A DNA stretch of 6,424 nucleotides from an uncultured Holdemanella sp. (GTDB lineage: Bacteria > Bacillota_I > Bacilli_A > Erysipelotrichales > Erysipelotrichaceae), in contig NZ_CAKVJB010000060.1 of the NCBI RefSeq assembly GCF_934754935.1, positions 1-6,424 of the forward strand, written 5' to 3'. Under the pieces are notes generated by a model, which was not told the origin of the DNA, did not search any database, and was given only the letters and a program-made list of their open reading frames with translations. The translations under genes and the position numbers were made by a program. Shown piece after piece: positions 1-5,274 of this stretch (the first letter of the stretch is position 1; each line of letters starts with the position of its first letter).

Positions 1-9
1 ATTTTCCAT

Positions 10-44
10 AAAAAAAAGAGGAGCACATTTTTTGTGTTCCCCTC
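10..44 (-). terminator. Hairpin followed by a T-run on the minus strand
   Basis: Arms 18-27 and 33-44 pair (CACA with TGTG, a G-T wobble, A-T, then GAGG with CCTC across a two-base bulge) around a five-base loop. An A-run at 10-17 becomes an eight-base T-run after the hairpin on the minus strand, the layout of an intrinsic terminator. No minus-strand gene lies just to the right, so its client is unclear. On the plus strand there is no T-run after the stem, so it would be at best a weak terminator for an upstream gene outside the window. Confidence 0.4.
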
Positions 45-96
45 GAAGCCGTCATTTCTTAACTTAATGACATTGCTAAACTTTTTCTTTTTTTCA

Positions 97-125
97 TTGA
101 CTTTTATATGGATATTGCATATCAT
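97..125 (+). promoter_or_regulatory. Sigma-A type promoter of rplM-rpsI
   Basis: TTGACT at 97-102 is a near-consensus -35 box and TATCAT at 120-125 a good -10 box, with an ideal 17-base spacer. Transcription would start near 132, leaving a leader of about 59 bases that contains the L13-type hairpin. No competing promoter of this quality is seen between here and rplM. Confidence 0.65.
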
Positions 126-131
126 ATTAGA

Positions 132-182
132 TGGCTAAACTCTGGCCTTTTGAGCCCCGGTAAACGCTCAAATCAAGGAGGA
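132..182 (+). promoter_or_regulatory. Probable L13 ribosomal protein leader
   Basis: The leader holds a hairpin with arms TTTGAGC (149-155) and GCTCAAA (166-172) around a ten-base loop, CCCGGTAAAC, followed at once by the AAGGAGG ribosome binding site (175-181). A short GC-containing hairpin of this layout directly before rplM fits the known Firmicutes L13 leader, in which excess L13 is thought to bind its own mRNA and repress the operon. The match is from memory of the family's layout; a covariance-model search would settle it. Confidence 0.6.
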
Positions 183-190
183 AATTAGAT

Positions 191-628
191 ATGCGTCAAA
201 CTACTATGGCAAAACCTGCCGATGTAACACGTACATGGTATGTAGTTGATGGAAACGGACAAACTTTAGGACGTTTGGCTTCAACATGTGCTCATGTATT
301 GAAAGGAAAACACAAACCTACATATACACCAAATGTTGACTGTGGTGATTATGTAATTGTGATCAATGCTGACAAGGTCGAAATGACTGGAAACAAGTTG
401 AATACTGAAAAGTATTACAACCACTCTGGATACTTTGGAGGTATGCGTGTGCGTACAGCTAAAGAAATGAAAGAGAAATACCCTGTTGAATGGGTTGAAA
501 GAGCAATCAAAGGTATGTTACCTCACACTAAATTAGGTGATGTACAACGTGGACACGTATTCGTATACGCTGGTAGCGAACACCCACATGCTGCTCAAAA
601 GCCTGTTGAATTGAAGGTAAGAGGATAA
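191..628 (+). CDS. rplM: 50S ribosomal protein L13
   Basis: L13 is an early-assembly protein of the large ribosomal subunit that binds 23S rRNA. The 145-residue product has the usual family length and its conserved stretches in order: WYVVD (16-20), LGRLAS (26-31), GKHKPTYTP (39-47), GDYVIVINA (52-60), KGMLP (107-111) and the EHPHAAQKP region near 130-138. The start at 191 has AAGGAGG nine bases upstream. A second in-frame ATG at 206 lacks a binding site, and many family members begin with a similar short MR..MAK extension, so 191 is preferred. It is the first gene of a two-gene operon with rpsI; its stop codon overlaps the rpsI ribosome binding site, which suggests coupled translation. Nothing looks damaged. 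Confidence 0.98.
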   Translation: MRQTTMAKPADVTRTWYVVDGNGQTLGRLASTCAHVLKGKHKPTYTPNVDCGDYVIVINADKVEMTGNKLNTEKYYNHSGYFGGMRVRTAKEMKEKYPVEWVERAIKGMLPHTKLGDVQRGHVFVYAGSEHPHAAQKPVELKVRG

Positions 629-641
629 GGAGGAATAGAAT

Positions 642-1043
642 ATGAAAAAATCTAACACTGTTCAATATCATGGCGTTGGACGTCGTAAAAAATCTGTTGC
701 TCGTGTCTTTTTACGTCCAGGTACAGGTAATATCGTAGTCAACGGAAAAACTTTGGAAGAATACCTTCCATTGGAAACTTTACGTATGGTTGTTAAATCA
801 CCATTAGAAATCACTAACACAGTTGATCAATTTGATGTGATTATCAACGTACAAGGTGGAGGATACACTGGTCAATCTGGTGCTATGCGTCACGGAATCA
901 CTCGTGCTTTAATGGAAGCTAGTGAAGACTACCGTCCAGTATTAAAAGCTGCAGGATTCGTTACTCGTGACCCTCGTGCTAAAGAACGTAAAAAATACGG
1001 TCTTAAAGCAGCTCGTCGTGCTCCACAATTCTCTAAACGTTAG
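642..1043 (+). CDS. rpsI: 30S ribosomal protein S9
   Basis: S9 is a small-subunit protein whose basic C-terminal tail reaches the P-site tRNA. The 133-residue product shows the family signature: GVGRRKKSVARV (11-22), GGG..GQSGAMRHGI (72-86), the basic DPRAKERKKYG block (110-120) and the invariant QFSKR end (129-133). The ribosome binding site AAGGAGG (627-633) overlaps the rplM stop codon, eight bases before the ATG. A strong terminator follows 38 bases after the stop. The 3' end of rpsI is a known integration site for some integrative conjugative elements of Firmicutes, and mobile-element debris begins right after it here, although no duplicated rpsI end (attachment-site copy) is visible in this window. 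Confidence 0.98.
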   Translation: MKKSNTVQYHGVGRRKKSVARVFLRPGTGNIVVNGKTLEEYLPLETLRMVVKSPLEITNTVDQFDVIINVQGGGYTGQSGAMRHGITRALMEASEDYRPVLKAAGFVTRDPRAKERKKYGLKAARRAPQFSKR

Positions 1044-1080
1044 TCAGAACATACTTTTGACTACTCTGCAAAGAGATTCA

Positions 1081-1123
1081 AAACCACTCAAACCCTTTAT
1101 ATATGGGCTTTGGGTGGTTTTTT
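1081..1123 (+). terminator. Intrinsic terminator of rplM-rpsI
   Basis: Arms 1081-1095 and 1105-1120 form fifteen base pairs with one G-T wobble and one bulged C (1108), around a nine-base loop, and run straight into a T-run (1118-1123). This is a strong Rho-independent terminator 38 bases after the rpsI stop. The A-run side of the stem could also give weak termination on the other strand. Confidence 0.9.
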
Positions 1124-1148
1124 CTATTTCTGTGAATCGTTGTGAATA

Positions 1149-1270
1149 GTGCTGAAAAGTATATTTAAGCACGCATACAGCACGCTTATAAGTAGCAAAA
1201 TTAACTTCTCAGTTATCGAAAAGCACGCACAAAACGTAATTTTACAAGAAAAGCAACAGCGGATGCTGAT
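1149..1270 (+). pseudogene. Possible integrase core-binding-domain scrap
   Basis: In the frame starting at 1149 the translation begins VLKSIFKHAYSTLISSKINF and continues with a lysine/glutamine-rich stretch. This resembles the helix of tyrosine recombinase core-binding domains (typically a VL.SIF..AV...LI..NP pattern followed by charged residues). There is no catalytic domain, no ribosome binding site, and the frame then runs into sequence antisense to the ATPase gene, so it is not a working gene. The position immediately after rpsI fits a decayed mobile element. The match is by eye and short; it could be chance. Confidence 0.3.
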
Positions 1271-1303
1271 GCGTTTAATAGTTTTAATCTTACTAATTTT
1301 TGA

Positions 1304-2512
1304 TTATGTAGCTTGGTTTTTATTTAGCAACCAATCCCTGATATCAAAGATTTCAATTCCTTCATATGAATACTTTGGATGACCGGTTTTGGCGATGATA
1401 ATCTTTGGATATGCATCCTTGATCTGTAAAAGAGGCGCATATTCTCTTTTGAATGTTTCCTCTTCAGTGATATTGTCACTTACCTGAATATAGATTTTTT
1501 CACTACCTCTTTGGGCAACAAAATCGATTTCTTTCTGATAAAGCTTTCCAACATAGACATCATAGCCACTACGTAATAATTCAAGACAGACCATGTTTTC
1601 ATATACTCTGCCATAATCCATGTTTCTTGTACCAAGCACAGCATAACGTATATCAATATCACTTAAATAGAACTTTTCTATGCTTTCAAGATATTTCTTT
1701 CCACGGATATCGTAGCGCTTGATATCATAGAAAACAAAGGCGTTGCACAGGTATTTGATATATTTTCCAATGGTGACATGATTGGTTGATATGTTCTTTT
1801 CGGATAGCATATTGCTGATCCTGCTTGGTGAGGTCAGGTTTGATATATTGTCCATAAGGAATTCACTTAAGCGCTGTAATACTTGAGTATCTGGCAGGGA
1901 ATACTTCTGCACAGGGCCTCTTGTAACAATTGTTTCATAGACTTCCTTGATATAATCCTTCCTGTCTTTTTCGGTGTTGTAGGCATAGGACCCAGCTAAT
2001 CCACCTTTGATGGTGTAATCTTCAAATAGCTTTTCTATGTCGTGGTTGTTGTCGTAGTAATTACAATATTCTTTGAAACTGAATGGATAGACATGAATTT
2101 CAATATAACGACCGGTAAATAGAGTGGCTAAATCTGCACTTAACAAAAAAGCGTTGGAACCGGTGATATAGATATCATATTTTCTTTTTGAATATAGGCT
2201 ATTTACAGCCAGTTCAAAATTTGGACACATCTGCACTTCATCAATGAAAAGATAATTCGACTTTCCTTCCACATATCGTTTTTCAACATAGGCATGAAGC
2301 GCATGATACTCTTTCAGGTGTTCAAATGAAAGATCCATAAAGTCAATAAAGATAACGTTGATATCATTAAAGTTGTCTTTCAGATATTGGATATACTCCT
2401 GCATCAATATTGACTTACCCGATCTTCTGATACCGGTAATAACTTTTATATCAGGCGTATCCTTCAGATTCTTTATTCGATTCAGATATTCAGTTCTTTC
2501 AATGGTTTTCAT
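1304..2512 (-). CDS. AAA_14/DUF4143 family ATPase
   Basis: This 402-residue protein belongs to the large family of AAA_14 ATPases with a C-terminal DUF4143 domain, common in gut Bacillota and Bacteroidota and without an established cellular role. Walker A is GIRRSGKS (27-34), Walker B is YLFIDEVQ (87-94), and a sensor-like ITGSNAFLLS lies at 116-125, followed by the typical TGRYIEIHVYPFSFKEY block (133-149). The C-terminal part keeps the order E305, EIDF (329-332) and YIQVS (341-345) of a PD-(D/E)XK-like fold, but QVS replaces the usual E-x-K, so nuclease activity is doubtful. Length is normal for the family. The ATG has GAGG seven bases upstream. It is transcribed toward rpsI, with no partner gene, and a long palindrome abuts its ribosome binding site. 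It appears intact. Confidence 0.9.
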   Translation of the reverse strand: MKTIERTEYLNRIKNLKDTPDIKVITGIRRSGKSILMQEYIQYLKDNFNDINVIFIDFMDLSFEHLKEYHALHAYVEKRYVEGKSNYLFIDEVQMCPNFELAVNSLYSKRKYDIYITGSNAFLLSADLATLFTGRYIEIHVYPFSFKEYCNYYDNNHDIEKLFEDYTIKGGLAGSYAYNTEKDRKDYIKEVYETIVTRGPVQKYSLPDTQVLQRLSEFLMDNISNLTSPSRISNMLSEKNISTNHVTIGKYIKYLCNAFVFYDIKRYDIRGKKYLESIEKFYLSDIDIRYAVLGTRNMDYGRVYENMVCLELLRSGYDVYVGKLYQKEIDFVAQRGSEKIYIQVSDNITEEETFKREYAPLLQIKDAYPKIIIAKTGHPKYSYEGIEIFDIRDWLLNKNQAT

Positions 2513-2522
2513 AGTGTTGCCT

Positions 2523-2561
2523 CACTTTCAAAAAATAAAAATTTTTAAATTTTTGAAAGTG
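2523..2561. promoter_or_regulatory. 39-bp palindrome in the ATPase leader
   Basis: Perfect 12-bp arms, CACTTTCAAAAA (2523-2534) and its complement (2550-2561), enclose 15 AT-only bases with an inner AAAAATTTTT palindrome (2537-2546). On the minus strand the end of the inner arm (GAAAGTG) overlaps the GAGG ribosome binding site of the ATPase gene, ten bases before its ATG. It could be an operator for autoregulation or an mRNA hairpin that occludes translation. It lacks the GC stem of a typical terminator. Confidence 0.55.
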
Positions 2562-2579
2562 GATAGTATGTTTTTAGCT

Positions 2580-2608
2580 ATTATAACTATGTCAATGATT
2601 CCAAAGAA
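2580..2608 (-). promoter_or_regulatory. Candidate promoter of the ATPase gene
   Basis: On the minus strand a perfect TATAAT (2580-2585) has TTCTTT (2603-2608) seventeen bases upstream, a poor -35. Transcription would begin near 2573, placing the 39-bp palindrome entirely within the mRNA leader. The -10 is convincing, the -35 is not, and AT-rich sequence gives such boxes often by chance. Confidence 0.35.
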
Positions 2609-2632
2609 GCAAACGAATTTGTTTTCCAATGA

Positions 2633-2710
2633 CTATAATTCGTTTATTTCTCTTGTGTCACTGATTACCAAAGTCATTAGCTGATCATCGTTGTCAATCG
2701 AACGCCACTC
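2633..2710 (-). pseudogene. Unidentified 25-codon coding-like scrap
   Basis: Between two in-frame stops the minus strand reads EWRSIDNDDQLMTLVIS followed by DTREINEL. The mixed, protein-like composition looks more like decayed coding sequence than random AT-rich DNA, but I cannot name a family. It has no start codon near a ribosome binding site. It lies just upstream of the ATPase gene on the same strand and may be a leftover of a former neighbour. Confidence 0.2.
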
Positions 2711-2827
2711 CTATACAGGTTGTTGTTTCGTACTGGAAATGAATGTTTGGAAGTCATTGTTGGAACACCAGATGCTTTGGGTGAACTCAAAGTGTTGATT
2801 GCCAAATTATTTGAATATGAAAACTAA
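2681..2827 (+). pseudogene. Unidentified C-terminal gene tail
   Basis: A 48-codon open stretch ends at a TAA (2825-2827). Its last 30 or so residues, FRTGNECLEVIVGTPDALGE and then LKVLIAKLFEYEN, have a balanced composition and plausible amphipathic helix at the end, as in a genuine protein C-terminus. No start codon with a ribosome binding site is present and the family is not recognised. Together with the neighbouring minus-strand scrap it makes 2562-2852 a stretch without an intact gene. Confidence 0.25.
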
Positions 2828-2852
2828 TAATCAAGTTAAATTAAAAGAAAAA

Positions 2853-2996
2853 GACCACAGCCAGCGGTAAGCTGATTCTGGTCAACAGCGTTCGCAAAAC
2901 GTGTAGCCACAGAATGAAATTCTGTGCTCAAAGAGGCTTTGGAGAACTGCACTCAACAAGTAAGTGGAAAGGAAAATTGCAGAGTACGGTTCGGTG
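2853..2996 (+). ncRNA. Hairpin-rich RNA-like segment, possible group II intron fragment
   Basis: Five stems follow one another on the plus strand: GACCA (2853-2857) with TGGTC (2879-2883) enclosing CAGC/GCTG; ACAGAAT/ATTCTGT (2909-2925), extended by AGC/GCT across a bulge; CAAAG/CTTTG (2929-2941); and CTGCA (2947-2951) with TGCAG (2978-2982). It ends in GTACGGTTCGGTG (2984-2996), wording I associate with bacterial group II introns, near the domain III/IV boundary. No reverse transcriptase, domain V or clean intron ends are seen, so this would be a truncated piece. It lies where the recombinase fragment to the right loses its homology, as expected of an insertion. The family call is from memory. 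Confidence 0.35.
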
Positions 2997-2999
2997 TGT

Positions 3000-3203
3000 A
3001 TTAACGCCTTTGTGACCAACTATTAGTTTTTGATATGTTTGTGATACCTGTGCAGTTGCAAGTAGAGATACACATGTGTGTCTGCAACAATGCGGTGTTT
3101 GATCATATTCGAATCGAACCATAAATGGATTCCAGTAGCTGTCGTAATAGTTACGATACGTAAAATGTTTTTGATCTGGCGTGTGAAATACATAATTACA
3201 TTG
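3000..3203 (-). pseudogene. Tyrosine recombinase (integrase) catalytic-domain fragment
   Basis: The minus strand reads NYVFHTPDQKHFTYRNYYDS, then YWNPF, and then PHCCRHTCVSLLA and KLIVGHKG. This is the C-terminal catalytic domain of a phage/ICE-type integrase: the H-x-x-R box (His 3090-3092, Arg 3081-3083) and the following G-H (His 3012-3014) are present. The N-terminal arm-binding and core-binding domains and the first catalytic Arg are missing, and the expected V-Y-T-H nucleophile is not recoverable, because homology stops near 3000 where the hairpin-rich segment begins. The open frame itself runs 2928-3248, but the left end overlaps that segment and the right end overlaps the 93-bp direct repeat, so only the centre is integrase. 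It cannot encode an active recombinase. Confidence 0.7.
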
Positions 3204-3296
3204 CCTCGATTGAAAATGATATGATAGATAATAAGCATATATTACCAAATAATCTAAATAGATTATGTTTTCTTAATTAAATATTGTGTATTGAAT
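3204..3296. repeat. 93-bp direct repeat, left copy
   Basis: This stretch matches 6258-6350 in the same orientation and without gaps, 82 of 93 bases identical by hand alignment. It begins just where the integrase homology ends. The left copy contains an 18-bp palindrome, ATAATCTAAATAGATTAT (3249-3266), that is destroyed in the right copy; five of the eleven differences cluster there. The two copies flank the regulator-to-hydrolase block of about 3 kb. Confidence 0.85.
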
Positions 3297-3337
3297 GAAT
3301 CTAAATTAACAATTAAAATTAATTATAGTAAATACAA

Positions 3338-3384
3338 GTCATATGACATAATGTTTGGTTTATGATTTAAGGTGTATATATAAA
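3338..3384 (+). promoter_or_regulatory. Candidate promoter and operator of the XRE/TPR regulator
   Basis: GTCATATGAC (3338-3347) is a perfect 10-bp palindrome eight bases upstream of a possible -35, TTGGTT (3355-3360). TATATA (3377-3382) follows at 16 bases, or TATAAA (3379-3384) at 18. A start near 3390 would leave a short leader before the GTG at 3427. A symmetric site next to the promoter of an HTH regulator suggests autoregulation, but this is inference. Confidence 0.35.
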
Positions 3385-3415
3385 GAAAACGAACCATCAT
3401 TTGCATTGGAAATAA

Positions 3416-3422
3416 AGGTGAG
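3416..3422 (+). promoter_or_regulatory. Ribosome binding site fixing the regulator start
   Basis: AGGTGAG lies four bases before the GTG at 3427, a somewhat short spacing. It is the only Shine-Dalgarno-like sequence near the 5' end of the gene and favours that GTG over the TTG at 3355, which has none and overlaps the proposed -35 box. Confidence 0.45.
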
Positions 3423-3426
3423 AAAT

Positions 3427-4695
3427 GTGTCAAATAATATAAACAGGTCATTGATTGGCAATATTTTAAAGAGCATTCGGACAGAGCAAAAGATTCCTAT
3501 AAAAAAAGTTGCACAGAATATGGATGTGAGTGAAGCTACAATTTCACAATTTGAAACTGGTAAGAATAAACCAACAAATGAGAAGATTACTTTATTTACA
3601 GAAATATGTGGCCAAACATTTAATTTTGATTTGGATAGAGATCTAATTGTAAATCATGTATATGATATTTATGATTTGTATACAGATTTAAAAAAAGAAG
3701 AGTTGAATGAAACTATTAAAATAGTAAAAGATACACATAATATTGCTTGTTCTTATGCCAGATTTGAATATTATCTGATTCTGTATATGGATGCTATCAT
3801 TAATCAAAAAGAAGTGGATACAGCTTTATATAAAAGGATTATTGAATTAGGAAAGAATAACTTTTCGGTTAGGGAATTATTCATTTATTACGATATAATG
3901 GCATTAGAGAAGATATATTCGAATGAAATAAAAGAAGCATTAGGATACTTAGATAAGGCGTTATCTAATAAGGGTAATCATTTAATGATAAATTACCATT
4001 ATTGCAGTATTTACTTGGATTTAGGGTATTTTAATTTGGCACAGCAGTATATTCATAAGAGTTTAAAAATGGCAGTTCAGCAATTGTCTTTCGATCGATT
4101 ATATTATTTGTTGTTGAATCAAGGCGTACTTTACATGTATACATCTCGTTATGATGAGGCAAATGAGCTGTTTTTAAAACTATTAAATGAATCCATTAAA
4201 AGACAAAACGAAATCATGAAGTATTGTATTTTATCAAATTTAGTTTTTACTTCGCTGATTCAAAAAGATATAAAAAGCGGATTTGATTATCTAAACAGAA
4301 TCGATGAACGATTTACAGATGACTTAGATTTAAAAATGTATAAATGTCTTCTATACTATTTTGACCATGAATATACGAAAGCAAAAGAGTGTATTGCTTC
4401 TTTTTTAAGAGATGTAAAGGATTCAAAATATCATAAGAATTTTATCCGTGCTTTAAAATATATGATGGATAATAAACCTATGAAAGCCATTGATAATTTT
4501 GAAACCTGTTATCAAATCGCATTAAAAAATGGACAATATGATAGAGCAATTTTTGTTTTAAAACAATTGAATGAGTTATATCTTGATCATGGATTACAAA
4601 ATAAATTAAAAAAAGTGAAAGAATTACAAGAAAACTTCTACAAGATGTCATATGCGAATCAAATAATTGAAGATATAGGGCTAAAACTTAATTAA
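3427..4695 (+). CDS. XRE-family HTH/TPR transcriptional regulator, RRNPP peptide-receptor type
   Basis: From the preferred GTG start the product is 422 residues. An XRE-type helix-turn-helix occupies about 10-62, with the recognition stretch VSEATISQFETGKNKPT. The rest (about 80-415) is helical, with tetratricopeptide-like repeats such as ALGYLDKAL, YFNLAQQYIHKSL, YDEANELFLKLL and KAIDNFETCYQIAL. This architecture is that of PlcR/Rgg/PrgX-type receptors, which bind short imported peptides in the cytoplasm and change their DNA binding, though it is longer than the roughly 290-residue classical members and may be a looser relative. Its frame is open for 446 codons from a TTG at 3355, which lacks a binding site. 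Receptor genes of this class often sit beside their target locus; here that is the maturase-like scrap and small membrane protein. No obvious pheromone gene is seen. Confidence 0.8.
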   Translation: MSNNINRSLIGNILKSIRTEQKIPIKKVAQNMDVSEATISQFETGKNKPTNEKITLFTEICGQTFNFDLDRDLIVNHVYDIYDLYTDLKKEELNETIKIVKDTHNIACSYARFEYYLILYMDAIINQKEVDTALYKRIIELGKNNFSVRELFIYYDIMALEKIYSNEIKEALGYLDKALSNKGNHLMINYHYCSIYLDLGYFNLAQQYIHKSLKMAVQQLSFDRLYYLLLNQGVLYMYTSRYDEANELFLKLLNESIKRQNEIMKYCILSNLVFTSLIQKDIKSGFDYLNRIDERFTDDLDLKMYKCLLYYFDHEYTKAKECIASFLRDVKDSKYHKNFIRALKYMMDNKPMKAIDNFETCYQIALKNGQYDRAIFVLKQLNELYLDHGLQNKLKKVKELQENFYKMSYANQIIEDIGLKLN

Positions 4696-4705
4696 AAAAT
4701 TTGGA

Positions 4706-4734
4706 TTGTTTTTTTCAGGGTGTTTGTATATATT
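4706..4734 (+). promoter_or_regulatory. Candidate promoter downstream of the regulator
   Basis: TTGTTT (4706-4711) and TATATT (4729-4734) are separated by 17 bases, giving a start near 4741. A perfect 10-bp palindrome, AAGAGCTCTT (4743-4752), lies right at the predicted transcription start and could be an operator. This would serve the maturase-like scrap at 4774 and perhaps the membrane protein at 4951. Box matches are moderate. Confidence 0.4.
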
Positions 4735-4773
4735 GAATTTAGAAGAGCTCTTTTAGAAGAAAGGATATTTGAA

Positions 4774-4930
4774 ATGAAACAATCACTTTATAATTATTGT
4801 TTTAAAAATGAAGACAATATAATCATATTCAATGCAAGAATTAATGCATTGGCAAAGCTAAGTCTAGATGAGTATGAACAATAAAAAAAGTGATTTAGAT
4901 ACAAAAAACACAATTACTAAAATTTTATAA
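4774..4930 (+). pseudogene. N-terminal remnant resembling a radical SAM/SPASM peptide maturase
   Basis: An ATG with AAAGGA nine bases upstream opens a 36-residue frame, MKQSLYNYCFKNEDNIIIFN followed by ARINALAKLSLDEYEQ, ending at 4882-4884. The pattern (S.YN, a short hydrophobic strand, [FY]N, then ALAKL...EYE) is that of the N-terminal peptide-binding region of radical SAM enzymes that modify ribosomal peptides. After the stop, in the next frame across a seven-A run, coding-like sequence KKSDLDTKNTITKIL continues to a stop at 4928-4930, consistent with a frameshift in the homopolymer. The CxxxCxxC radical SAM core is absent, so no enzyme can be made. It follows a peptide-receptor-type regulator, a common setting for such maturases. 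An alternative is a genuine 36-residue peptide gene. Family assignment is by eye. Confidence 0.45.
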
Positions 4931-4950
4931 TAAGAAAGAGGGTGTCTTAA

Positions 4951-5166
4951 ATGAAAAAATATGTGGATGCATTCCTTGTGATCATAGGATTATTAATTAT
5001 TGTTGGGACAGTAATCTGTTATTTATTCTATAATTTAAACTCAACTACAATGTATGCCATCTGTGGAATTGTTTTAGTAATAATGGTTTTATTACTATAT
5101 ATTAGAAACTATAAGAACAATCATTATGGTGGCAAATTCAAAAATGATTTTCCTGATGCACATTAA
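4951..5166 (+). CDS. Small two-helix membrane protein of unknown function
   Basis: The 71-residue product starts at an ATG preceded by AAAGAGGGTG at good spacing. Two hydrophobic helices are evident, about residues 8-29 (FLVIIGLLIIVGTVICYLFY) and 34-51 (TMYAICGIVLVIMVLLLY), linked by a short polar turn, with a basic patch after the second (RNYKNN) and a polar tail ending GGKFKNDFPDAH. The basic residues favour both termini inside the cytoplasm. I do not recognise the family. It lies 20 bases after the maturase scrap and is followed by a terminator, so it may be the last gene of a former operon downstream of the regulator. A role in immunity or export of a peptide product is conceivable but unsupported by the sequence. 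Confidence 0.65.
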   Translation: MKKYVDAFLVIIGLLIIVGTVICYLFYNLNSTTMYAICGIVLVIMVLLLYIRNYKNNHYGGKFKNDFPDAH

Positions 5167-5209
5167 TCCAATTATTATTGATTCTATGTGTGAATTAAGT
5201 TTTCTCAAT

Positions 5210-5243
5210 AAAAGAGTACCACTTGTTGTGGTGATACTCTTTT
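5210..5243 (+). terminator. Intrinsic terminator after the small membrane protein gene
   Basis: AAAAGAGTA (5210-5218) pairs with TACTCTTTT (5235-5243), and CCAC (5219-5222) with GTGG (5228-5231), leaving a three-base bulge (TGA) and a five-base loop. The stem ends in a short T-run, with an A-run on the other side, so it may act in both directions. It separates the membrane protein from the hydrolase pseudogene. Confidence 0.7.
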
Positions 5244-5274
5244 GACTGTTTATTTCTCGTTTTCAGCAACATAG

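Noticed and set aside
967..1149. 60-codon plus-strand open frame overlapping the end of rpsI
   Set aside because: It is antiframe to the conserved rpsI 3' end and runs through the terminator; no ribosome binding site.
1480..1662. 60-codon minus-strand open frame
   Set aside because: It lies inside the ATPase gene in another frame.
2358..2684. 108-codon plus-strand open frame with hydrophobic residues
   Set aside because: Most of it is antisense to the ATPase N-terminal coding region and the apparent hydrophobicity comes from AT-rich codons.
2950..2996. Group II intron domain V around ACGGTTC
   Set aside because: Domain V needs a pairing GAGCCGT-like arm about 25-30 bases upstream, and none is present, so only an earlier intron domain could be represented.
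3023..3238. 71-codon minus-strand open frame
   Set aside because: It is the shadow frame of the integrase fragment, which carries the recognisable HxxR box in the other frame.
3355..3426. TTG at 3355 as start of the XRE/TPR regulator
   Set aside because: No ribosome binding site, it overlaps the best -35 candidate, and the added 24 residues are not part of the HTH domain; the GTG at 3427 has AGGTGAG upstream.
4926..4931. Perfect TATAAT before the small membrane protein
   Set aside because: No -35 at 16-18 bases, and the predicted start would fall inside the ribosome binding site.
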